Shown: one piece after another, positions 29,228-35,493 of the stretch
Layout: every line of letters starts with the position of its first letter
Numbering within the stretch: the stretch's first letter is position 1
Origin: Desulfuromonas sp.
Lineage (GTDB): Bacteria > Desulfobacterota > Desulfuromonadia > Desulfuromonadales > Desulfuromonadaceae
NCBI GenBank assembly: GCA_021162745.1
Contig: JAGGYC010000102.1
Coordinates: 1 to 35,493, forward strand
Length of the DNA: 35,493 nucleotides
Reading direction: 5' to 3'
Made by a program: the position numbers and the translations under genes
Notes under the pieces: model-generated
The model's input: the letters and a program-made list of their open reading frames with translations, nothing else
Database searches by the model: none
What the model was told of the DNA's origin: nothing

Positions 29228-31339
29228 TTATTTGCTGGTCAGGCGGGTAATACCGTCCCAGTCGGGATCGGCAGGAGCGTGCTGTCGTGTTGCAATCCGT
29301 TGCAGGAACAGTTGACTTGGGCCATCCTGCGGTGACAACGTACGCAGCTGGGTGAAGCACTGTGCTGCCTGCGACCATTGTTGCTGACGATAGAGCGCCA
29401 GAGCTTGAGCGAACAGCTCCAGTTCCTGTTGCTGAAGGGACGTCAGTTGGTCATGAAATCCCATCAGTTCATAGATCGTCGTTGGCGTTGCCTTGCCTTT
29501 GACGATCACCCGATCAATCTCCCGCACAACAAAATCATCACCGAGCATTGCCGCCGTACTCTCTGAGAGGAGAATATGGGTGCCGTACAGCTTGTTCAGC
29601 CCCTCCAGGCGTGATGCCAGATTGACGCTGTCGCCGATCACCGTATAGTCCATAAATTCGTCACAACCGAGGTTGCCGATGGTGACTTCGCCGGTATTCA
29701 GTCCAATCCCCATCTCCAGTTGATCCAGTCCCGGTAGCGATTGTTGCTGTTTAAGATGGTGTAGCGTGCTGAGCATGTTTAACGAGGCGTTTGCGGCCTG
29801 GCGGGCATGGTGGGCACTGCTCACGGGGGCGCCGAAAAAAGCCAGAATGGCATCGCCGATCAGTTTGTCGAGGGTGCCGTGCTGTTGTTGGATTTGCGGG
29901 ATCATTGCCGCAAAATAGTGGTTAAGCAGCTGCGTCGTCTGGTGGGCATCAAGTTGTTCGGCCAGACTGGTGAATGAACGCAGATCGGCAAAAAAGATCG
30001 TCAACTCCTGGCGTTGGCCGCCCATGTCGGGGGCAATGGTTCCCTGTACCAGGCGGTCAACAATACTTGTGGAGACATACTTGCCAAACATTCCCTTAAT
30101 CCATTCGCTACGCTGACGTTCATGGACTTTTTGCAGGGAGAAGCCGGCCAGGTACTGTCCCCACACCGCAGCCAGCAGCGGCGGGGCTGTCAGCCAGTGG
30201 CCGTGATTGAATAACCACTGGCTGCTGCCGATGATGGCGGCACTGAGCAGCAATAGGCATAATGTGGCCGAACGTTTAGGGGCTTGTCGGTAAAAACGCC
30301 ATTGACTGATGGCTGCGGCCAATAGAATCAGCACGGCGCTGAGTGTCTTGGACAGCGGGTGGATAAAGTGCTCATTGAGAATTGTTTCGATGGCATGGGC
30401 ATGGCAGGCCAGACCTGGTTCCTTGGCTTTTTGAATGTTGGCGACCGTGGTGCCAAACTGGTTGGCAAAATCATGCCCCTGGCTGCGGTAACGGGTAAAG
30501 GGGGTGTTGAATACATCTTTTTCCGTCTTCAAGCTGCTGCCGATGAGGACGATCTTTCCTGCGACCTGCCGGGGGTCGAATTGATTATTGACCACGTCGA
30601 TGTAGCTTAATTTCTGGAAAACATCGTCGGTGCCGTAATAGTTGATGTGTAATTCAGGATAAGGAAGCTTCAGCAGTTTTTGATCTGCCCTGCCAAGGCT
30701 GAAATAGTCAGGATGGGAGAAGTCAAACGTGTAGTCCAGATTGCGGTAGGTGCGGACCACTTCCAGAGCAAATGCCGGGATCAGTTGCAGCTGACCGTTT
30801 GCCAGCGGACTGGCATTGAGGAAGCGGATTTTGCGCAGGCAATCGTCGCGGTCCAGCGGCAGGTCGATGAAGCCATCACCGATCATCCCCTGTTGAAACA
30901 CGGGCAGCGGCTCCAGGGCACCTAGGCCGGGGACGGCGGAGATACGGGCAAGGACGATGTTGTTGCTGTCGGCAATGGCTTTTGCCAGCCGCCGGTCGTG
31001 TTGTGGATTGTGAGCCGGGGCCGAAAAAATCATATCGAGGGCGATGATTTCACTGTCGGCCCGGGTCAGGTTGCCGATGGCCTGAGCCAGATCTTGACGC
31101 GACCAGAACGACTGCTGGCGGTGTAGTCCGGCGGCACTGGCTTCGTCCATGTAGACTAGAACGATTTGTCCAGAGGTGGGACGCGGTCCGCGTAGTTTGA
31201 AATGGAGGTCGTAGCACAACAGATTGAGCCAGCTGAATAAACCGAGGGCGTAGCAAAGCGTAACCATGGCAACAATGCTCAGGCCGAGCAGGGCGGCATT
31301 GCGGCGATAACGTGCCGTCAGGGTGGATAGATCAAGCAT
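29228..31339 (-). CDS. CHASE2-adenylate/guanylate cyclase
   Basis: 703 residues. One N-terminal helix (about 17-40) leads into a periplasmic CHASE2 sensor (about 45-310). Three membrane helices (about 325-410) come next, then a class III nucleotidyl cyclase domain (about 440-600). Metal-binding Asp residues are visible in IFFADLRSFT and LIGDAILAFFG, and the transition-state region NLASRLEGLNK is present. Cyclic AMP is the more likely product, but this is not certain. The C-terminus has a TPR-like helical tail. Start 31339 (MLDLSTLTARY) is preferred over an upstream in-frame start. It lies 13 bases after the next upstream gene, so the two form an operon. Confidence 0.92.
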   Translation of the reverse strand: MLDLSTLTARYRRNAALLGLSIVAMVTLCYALGLFSWLNLLCYDLHFKLRGPRPTSGQIVLVYMDEASAAGLHRQQSFWSRQDLAQAIGNLTRADSEIIALDMIFSAPAHNPQHDRRLAKAIADSNNIVLARISAVPGLGALEPLPVFQQGMIGDGFIDLPLDRDDCLRKIRFLNASPLANGQLQLIPAFALEVVRTYRNLDYTFDFSHPDYFSLGRADQKLLKLPYPELHINYYGTDDVFQKLSYIDVVNNQFDPRQVAGKIVLIGSSLKTEKDVFNTPFTRYRSQGHDFANQFGTTVANIQKAKEPGLACHAHAIETILNEHFIHPLSKTLSAVLILLAAAISQWRFYRQAPKRSATLCLLLLSAAIIGSSQWLFNHGHWLTAPPLLAAVWGQYLAGFSLQKVHERQRSEWIKGMFGKYVSTSIVDRLVQGTIAPDMGGQRQELTIFFADLRSFTSLAEQLDAHQTTQLLNHYFAAMIPQIQQQHGTLDKLIGDAILAFFGAPVSSAHHARQAANASLNMLSTLHHLKQQQSLPGLDQLEMGIGLNTGEVTIGNLGCDEFMDYTVIGDSVNLASRLEGLNKLYGTHILLSESTAAMLGDDFVVREIDRVIVKGKATPTTIYELMGFHDQLTSLQQQELELFAQALALYRQQQWSQAAQCFTQLRTLSPQDGPSQLFLQRIATRQHAPADPDWDGITRLTSK

Positions 31340-31352
31340 GGCTATTTCGATT

Positions 31353-32336
31353 CTACAACTGAAGCAGAGGCGTCGAGAGTCGTCCTTCAATCCCCCCCAC
31401 CGGAGCCGAGGTGATGACGATGACCCGGCAGTTTTTCAAAATCTGGCTGGCGATATCTTCCTGACGCAAACGCGTGGCATCCGTGCTGCTGATCACCAGA
31501 TTGGTGCGGGCCATCCCCTTGGCCTGTTGGGCGTTGGCAACAATGTAGCGTGGCCGCCGCTGACGTTGTTCGGCCCAGGCCTTGCCTACGGGATTGAGCA
31601 GTGCCCACCAGCTTGGCGGTTGGGGTTTAATCGCCATGAGGATCTGCTCAATACTGGCGTTACTGTGAACATAGCGTGCCAACCCGCGCTGAGTCATGGC
31701 GGATTGATGCACCCTGTTGAGGTCGTAGAGGGTTTGACCGTTGCTGGCACAGATTTTTGGAAATAGTCCCGGTTCAACGGCGGCTGTCTTTGCCAGGTTG
31801 CGCCCATCGATCACCAGCCAGGGAGCATCGGGTTTTTCCGGGCGTTGACTGAGATCGGGCAGGGGGAACTTCTGCCATTGCAATGGATGTTTTTTCAATT
31901 GATTGAGCAGCTGGGCCGTCAGTCCTTCAATGCCGTTGAGGGGGGTCACCAAGGTGATTTCAGCATAGGGGCGTTGGGCCTGGGCGGCGAACTCGCGCCG
32001 ATGCTCGCGGTAGCGTAAAAAGGCTTTAAGCTTGAGCACAAAGGTGCCGTTGCCCAGCTTTTCAAGGGTGCGCCGGTCATCGAGCTGCAGGCCGGAGGCC
32101 AGTTTGACGATATTAGCGGCGGCAACCAGTTGTGCCGCACCGAGGGTTTTTTGTCGCGATTGATTGTTGTTGTCCGTATAGGCGCGGCCGGTGCCGAAGA
32201 TCAGGCCGTTATCCCAATCGATCCAGCCGTTGCTGTAGTGTTCGATGTGGGGACTGAACAGGGGCGGTTGTTGAGCTGAAGCCGTGGAGGCCGTCAGGCT
32301 AAAGAGAAGGGCAAACAGCAGCAGGCGCATAGACAT
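31353..32336 (-). CDS. Secreted protein of uncertain family (LPP20-like start)
   Basis: 327 residues with a clear signal peptide (MSMRLLLFALLFSLTASTASA). The following GLIFGTGRAY...SRQKTLGAAQLVAAANIVKL pattern resembles LPP20/FlgT-N type domains; the rest is unassigned. It ends 13 bases before the CHASE2 cyclase in the same direction, a pairing that suggests a periplasmic partner of the CHASE2 sensor (inference). ATG 32336 has GGAG seven bases upstream; an in-frame GTG at 32342 is too close to it. Confidence 0.7.
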   Translation of the reverse strand: MSMRLLLFALLFSLTASTASAQQPPLFSPHIEHYSNGWIDWDNGLIFGTGRAYTDNNNQSRQKTLGAAQLVAAANIVKLASGLQLDDRRTLEKLGNGTFVLKLKAFLRYREHRREFAAQAQRPYAEITLVTPLNGIEGLTAQLLNQLKKHPLQWQKFPLPDLSQRPEKPDAPWLVIDGRNLAKTAAVEPGLFPKICASNGQTLYDLNRVHQSAMTQRGLARYVHSNASIEQILMAIKPQPPSWWALLNPVGKAWAEQRQRRPRYIVANAQQAKGMARTNLVISSTDATRLRQEDIASQILKNCRVIVITSAPVGGIEGRLSTPLLQL

Positions 32337-32428
32337 AGACACACTCCATTCAATGAAAAATGGCCTTGATCATAGCATGGCTTGCCGGGTGATGCATCTG
32401 TCTGAGGACTGATGGGAAGAAAGGGCAT

Positions 32429-32461
32429 AAAAAAAGCGGAGCCCGCAGGTTCCGCTTTTTT
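32429..32461 (-). terminator. Terminator of the cytochrome c7 gene
   Basis: AAAAAAGCGGA and TCCGCTTTTTT arms with a small GC-rich inner hairpin. A and T tracts on both sides allow a U-run in either direction. It lies 26 bases beyond the cytochrome stop. Confidence 0.75.
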
Positions 32462-32486
32462 GTCATAATGTACAGCTTATGTCAAC

Positions 32487-32774
32487 TTACTTGATGTGGC
32501 AACCGCCACACTTGGTAGGACCATTGGTAGCCTTGTGGCAAACTTTGCACATCTTGCCGTGAGCGGTCTTCTTGTCGATGGCAATTTTAGCCGGAGCAGC
32601 ATCGCCGTGGCATGCAGCATTTTTACAGCCACCGTCAACGAACTCGCTGTGAGCTTTGTGGTCAAAAGTAACAGCGCCTTTTTTTGCGTCTGGACAGTAG
32701 GTTACAACGTCAGCAGCAAAAGAAATTGAAGCAGCGAAAGCAACCAGCATTAAAGCAACGATCAGTTTTTTCAT
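32487..32774 (-). CDS. Triheme c7-type periplasmic cytochrome (PpcA-like)
   Basis: 95 residues, with a signal peptide ending at about residue 20 (SISFA/ADVV). The mature ~75 residues carry three heme c sites: CKNAACH, CKVCH and CGGCH, with extra His residues (FDHKAH, TAHGK) as axial ligands. This is the c7 fold of Desulfuromonas/Geobacter, which shuttles electrons in the periplasm during metal or sulfur reduction. The first site is CX4CH, whereas the c7 proteins I recall have CX2CH. There is also an extra Cys near the mature N-terminus (TYCPDAKK). AGGAGG five bases before ATG 32774 is a strong ribosome site. Confidence 0.95.
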   Translation of the reverse strand: MKKLIVALMLVAFAASISFAADVVTYCPDAKKGAVTFDHKAHSEFVDGGCKNAACHGDAAPAKIAIDKKTAHGKMCKVCHKATNGPTKCGGCHIK

Positions 32775-32812
32775 GTTTTCCTCCTAGGATGAATAAAATA
32801 TTAAACGCGCCA

Positions 32813-32841
32813 AGACTAGATGGAAACGAGCCTGTGGTCAA
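32813..32841 (-). promoter_or_regulatory. Promoter of cytochrome c7
   Basis: Minus TTGACC (32841-32836), a 17-base spacer and TAGTCT (32818-32813), identical hexamers and spacing to the trpS leader promoter. Leader length is about 30 bases. Confidence 0.65.
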
Positions 32842-32961
32842 GTTAAAATTTGTGTATGGTGTGCGAAACTCGGCATTTTTTTTGTTTCTATTGCTCCATA
32901 AAACCACCCCTTGTAAGGGTTTGAGATGTTCGTTATTGCCATTTGAATGGAATCTTGATAA

Positions 32962-33005
32962 ACATGCAAAGTTAACCTGTAGCACATGCAAAGTTAACCT
33001 GTAGC
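32962..33005. repeat. Perfect 22-bp tandem duplication upstream of mgtE
   Basis: ACATGCAAAGTTAACCTGTA plus GC occurs twice head to tail (32962-32983 and 32984-33005) with no mismatch. Each unit contains the palindrome GTTAAC. It ends five bases before the mgtE ribosome site, and a candidate TTGCCA -35 lies at 32936. It could be a recent duplication or a doubled operator. No known Mg2+ riboswitch structure is evident. Confidence 0.8.
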
Positions 33006-33025
33006 GCAGATGGAGGCCGTCGTTT

Positions 33026-34381
33026 ATGGATCAAAAAGTACAGATGTTGCTCGATACAATCAGAAAACTGATCCGTCGTGGAGCCCATCCTAATATTGAA
33101 AACCTGTTAAAAAAGACCCACCCGGCGGATATTGCCCACCTGTTTCGTTATCTGGATCTCAAAGAGCAGCATACGTTATTTCATTTGCTTGAAGATGTGG
33201 ATACCGCTGCCGAGGTGTTGTCGGAGATTGAGCACAGTGTCAGTGCGCGGTTGCTGGAGCAGATCGAAAAAGAGACTATTGTCAATGTGTTGCAGCACAT
33301 GTCCCACGATGATGCCGTCGATATCATCCAAAACATGCCTGAAGCGTTGGCCGAAGAGATTCTCGACAGTATGCAGGATGACATGTCGGATGAGATCGAA
33401 CATCTCATGCAATACCCGGAGGATACGGCCGGTGGTATTATGTCCACCGAATTTTTCTCTCTGCGTGAGGATCTTACCGCCAAACAAGCCATTGAAGCGC
33501 TTCAGGAAGCCGAGCACGTTGAGATGGTTTTCTATATCTATGTGACCGACAGGCACAATCATCTGGTTGGTGTGTTGTCTCTGCGCCAATTGCTGACGGT
33601 GCCGCCCGGTCGTTTCCTGCGTGATATTGTTTCACCCGATGTGATCAGTGTTCGTGTCGATATGGACCAGGAAGAGGTGGCGCAGAAGGTTGCCAAGTAC
33701 AATATTCTGGCGATTCCGGTTGTCGATGATCACAATAAGTTGCTGGGTATTATTACGGTTGATGATGTTATTGATGTCATGCGTCAGGAGGCGACGGAAG
33801 ATATCTACAAGATGGCCGGTGCCAGCGATGAAGAGCTGATGTATGGTTATAAGGCGTTCAAGATTGCCCGCTTACGTCTGCCCTGGTTGTTGGTTAACCT
33901 GCTCGGTGGTGTTGTCACCGGTTATCTGATGTGGTGGTTCCAGCTCACCTTGAAAGAGGTGATCGCCCTGATCGCATTTATTCCTGTTATTACCGGCATG
34001 GGCGGCAATGTTGGTAGTCAGTCAGCGACCATTGTTGTACGCGGTTTTGCCACCGGGCGGATCGATTTTACCACCATGCGTCAGGTGTTTTTCAAAGAGC
34101 TGCGGGTTGGTCTGATCATGGGGCTGGTGTGTGGCCTGACCGTTGCGGGTATTGCGACGATTTGGCATCATAATGCCTATCTTGGACTGGTGGTTGGTGT
34201 GGCGATGGTCACAGCGATGACCGTTGCGGCGACCATGGGTGTTCTCGCCCCGGCTTTCTTCAAGCGGATCGGTGTCGATCCGGCTATTGCCTCGACCCCC
34301 TTTGTTCAAACCTCCAATGATATCACCGGCATTCTGATCTACTTCGGAACTGCGACCCTTTTTATTGATAAACTGCGCTAA
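33026..34381 (+). CDS. mgtE: Magnesium transporter MgtE
   Basis: 451 residues. The N-terminal MgtE_N helical domain (about 1-130, with LLKKTHPADIAHLF), two CBS domains (about 135-260, starting at TAGGIMSTEF) and five membrane helices (about 285-450) with the signature GGNVGSQSAT (about 326-335). The CBS and N domains gate Mg2+/Co2+ entry by sensing internal Mg2+. GGAGG lies about nine bases before ATG 33026. Repeat family 2 copy B begins three bases after its stop codon. Confidence 0.96.
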   Translation: MDQKVQMLLDTIRKLIRRGAHPNIENLLKKTHPADIAHLFRYLDLKEQHTLFHLLEDVDTAAEVLSEIEHSVSARLLEQIEKETIVNVLQHMSHDDAVDIIQNMPEALAEEILDSMQDDMSDEIEHLMQYPEDTAGGIMSTEFFSLREDLTAKQAIEALQEAEHVEMVFYIYVTDRHNHLVGVLSLRQLLTVPPGRFLRDIVSPDVISVRVDMDQEEVAQKVAKYNILAIPVVDDHNKLLGIITVDDVIDVMRQEATEDIYKMAGASDEELMYGYKAFKIARLRLPWLLVNLLGGVVTGYLMWWFQLTLKEVIALIAFIPVITGMGGNVGSQSATIVVRGFATGRIDFTTMRQVFFKELRVGLIMGLVCGLTVAGIATIWHHNAYLGLVVGVAMVTAMTVAATMGVLAPAFFKRIGVDPAIASTPFVQTSNDITGILIYFGTATLFIDKLR

Positions 34382-34383
34382 AA

Positions 34384-34506
34384 TGGCGTTGCAAAAAGTC
34401 CGCCCTACGGCGTTGCAGCATTTTTTCAAGACCTCGACATACAATCTGTATGCCTTCGCCCTTGAAAAACCACTACGCTTTGTTGGTCGAAATTTTTGTT
34501 TAGCCA
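34384..34506. repeat. Palindromic repeat family 2, copy B (between mgtE and recO)
   Basis: 123 bp, inverted relative to 13257-13379, with about 12 differences by eye. It starts TGGCGTTGCAAAAAGTCCG and ends TTTTTGTTTAGCCA. It fills almost the whole mgtE-recO gap. A reading frame through it on the minus strand is a by-product and not a gene. Confidence 0.85.
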
Positions 34507-34522
34507 TTAAGTTTTGTTGACC

Positions 34523-35296
34523 ATGTTTGATGAAACCCCCTGCGAAGCGATTATTCTCCGCTATACCAATTACGGCGAGGCGGATCGTATTGTCACGCTG
34601 CTCACCCGTGAGCATGGCGTATGCAGTGCTTTTGCCCGCAATGCTCGCAAAAGTCGGCGGCGTTTTGGTGGGGCGTTGCAGCCGTTCAGCCGCGTTCGGG
34701 TATCATGGCAGCAGCGTCGCCGTGCCGGTATGGCGCAGTTGGCGGAGGTGGAATTTCTGGATGGTGCCGGCGCATTGCTGGCAAATCTGGATGCGCTGGC
34801 GCTGGCCGCCTATGGCTGCGAACTGGTGTCGGCGTTGTTGCCGGAACAGCATCCTGCGCCGGAGGTCTATCAGGTTCTTGATGCTTTTCTGTGTTATCTG
34901 CCCGTCGCAGAATCGTTCCCTACGGCCCGTTTGCTGCTGGAGTTGCGCTTGCTCGATCTTGCCGGACTGTTACCGCATATCGGTCACTGCGCCAGTTGTT
35001 GGCAGCCCTTACGTGATGAATGGCTGCTGTTTGATGCCCGGCGCGGCGGCACCCTGTGTCCACGTTGTTGTCAGGATCGGGCCGGTGTGGTGGTGCAGGC
35101 GACAACCCTTGGTAGCCTGGTGCGATTGTTGCGTGTCGAGCATCATCTGTTTTCTGGTATCCGTTTAAGTGATCAGACTCTTGAGCAGGGGGCGGTACTC
35201 GTCCAGCAGGCTGTTGGCTACAGTGTCAGCCATCCGCTGAAAAGTGAGCAGTTTCTTGATCTGCTGGACGGTGGTCATAACGGAGTTTTGGCTTGA
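34523..35296 (+). CDS. recO: DNA repair protein RecO
   Basis: 257 residues. The N-terminal OB fold (EAIILRYTNYGEADRIVTLLTREHG) is followed by a helical domain and a zinc site, CASCWQP (about 155-161) with LCPRCC. RecO loads RecA onto SSB-coated single strands with RecR. ATG 34523 is preferred over TTG 34514/34517. No good ribosome site is present, possibly because the repeat just upstream displaced the original leader. Confidence 0.94.
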   Translation: MFDETPCEAIILRYTNYGEADRIVTLLTREHGVCSAFARNARKSRRRFGGALQPFSRVRVSWQQRRRAGMAQLAEVEFLDGAGALLANLDALALAAYGCELVSALLPEQHPAPEVYQVLDAFLCYLPVAESFPTARLLLELRLLDLAGLLPHIGHCASCWQPLRDEWLLFDARRGGTLCPRCCQDRAGVVVQATTLGSLVRLLRVEHHLFSGIRLSDQTLEQGAVLVQQAVGYSVSHPLKSEQFLDLLDGGHNGVLA

Positions 35297-35426
35297 CAGT
35301 GACTGGCCGAATAGGCTAGTAATTCTGGTTTTACAGCAGGTTGGCTCGTTGTTTTTCGGGTCGGCCTCTTTTTTCTCGACATCTTTTCCGACGGCTGCCG
35401 TTCAGGCCGCTTTCTCGGAGGTTATT

Positions 35427-35493
35427 GTGACTTTTCAGGATTTGATTCTGTCCCTACAGAATTACTGGGCACAGCAGGGCTGTATTATTCAGC
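35427..35493 (+). CDS. glyQ: Glycine--tRNA ligase alpha subunit (partial)
   Basis: The first 22 codons, cut by the window edge: GTG start, then TFQDLILSLQNYWAQQGC, the conserved N-terminus of GlyQ of the alpha2-beta2 type. GGAGG lies five bases upstream. glyS is expected to follow outside the window. The 130 bases after recO hold no other recognisable feature. Confidence 0.93.
   Translation, partial: MTFQDLILSLQNYWAQQGCIIQ

Noticed and set aside
32775-33025. Mg2+ riboswitch in the mgtE leader
   Set aside because: The leader is short and dominated by the 22-bp tandem repeat; no M-box-like set of helices or terminator could be drawn.
34022-34615. Minus-strand open frame spanning the mgtE end, repeat and recO start
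   Set aside because: It crosses two confident plus-strand genes. The peptide it shares with the region near 13300 is the translation of repeat family 2, not a conserved protein.
1-35493. CRISPR arrays, tRNA or rRNA genes, prophage genes
   Set aside because: I found no regularly spaced direct repeats, cloverleaf-type tRNA sequence, rRNA sequence or phage structural genes anywhere in the window.

Overview
The window looks like chromosomal DNA from a Desulfuromonadales bacterium (Desulfuromonas/Desulfuromusa type). The strongest clue is a small triheme c7 cytochrome (32487-32774, minus). From memory, its C-terminal half is nearly identical in pattern to the c7 of Desulfuromonas acetoxidans. A complete type II secretion operon that includes gspN, several cyclic-nucleotide signalling proteins and many small palindromic repeats fit the same group.

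Layout. 1-125 holds the 3' end of a group II intron. 232-1441 is trpS (minus), preceded by a Trp-codon leader peptide and an attenuator. 1450-4771 is an accessory patch with a RelE/RHH toxin-antitoxin pair, an AT-rich 5'-truncated ORF and a hipBA pair. 4999-6462 is a phospholipase D-like protein. 6724-9396 (minus) is lon plus a small downstream gene. 9517-21286 (minus) is an unbroken gspCDEFGHIJKLMN operon for a type II secretion machine. 21605-21968 is a Fur-box-controlled FeoA-like protein. 21989-24274 is a membrane GGDEF-EAL protein. 24738-25502 is an FKBP lipoprotein. 25847-31339 holds a voltage-gated K+ channel, an HD-GYP protein, a second HD protein and a CHASE2 adenylate cyclase. Then come a secreted protein of uncertain family, cytochrome c7, mgtE, recO and the start of glyQ at the right edge.

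Most notable points. (1) The trpS leader encodes a 20-residue peptide with three consecutive Trp codons. It is followed by mutually exclusive hairpins and a U-tract terminator, which is classical attenuation of a tRNA synthetase gene. The best promoter places the transcript start at or next to the leader ATG, so the leader may be leaderless. (2) A ~163-bp repeat with terminal inverted repeats lies in frame inside hipA, where it encodes about 54 extra residues. A second copy lies downstream of the lon operon. This resembles the protein-coding palindromic elements of Rickettsia. (3) A second repeat family (123 bp) has one copy that appears to have split a gspJ/gspK stop-start overlap, leaving an 8-bp duplication, and another copy between mgtE and recO.

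Functionally, the window combines protein export, lipid/protein quality control (PLD, Lon, FKBP), metal supply (FeoA, MgtE), periplasmic electron transfer and c-di-GMP/cAMP signalling. The toxin-antitoxin modules and repeats give the left third an accessory character.
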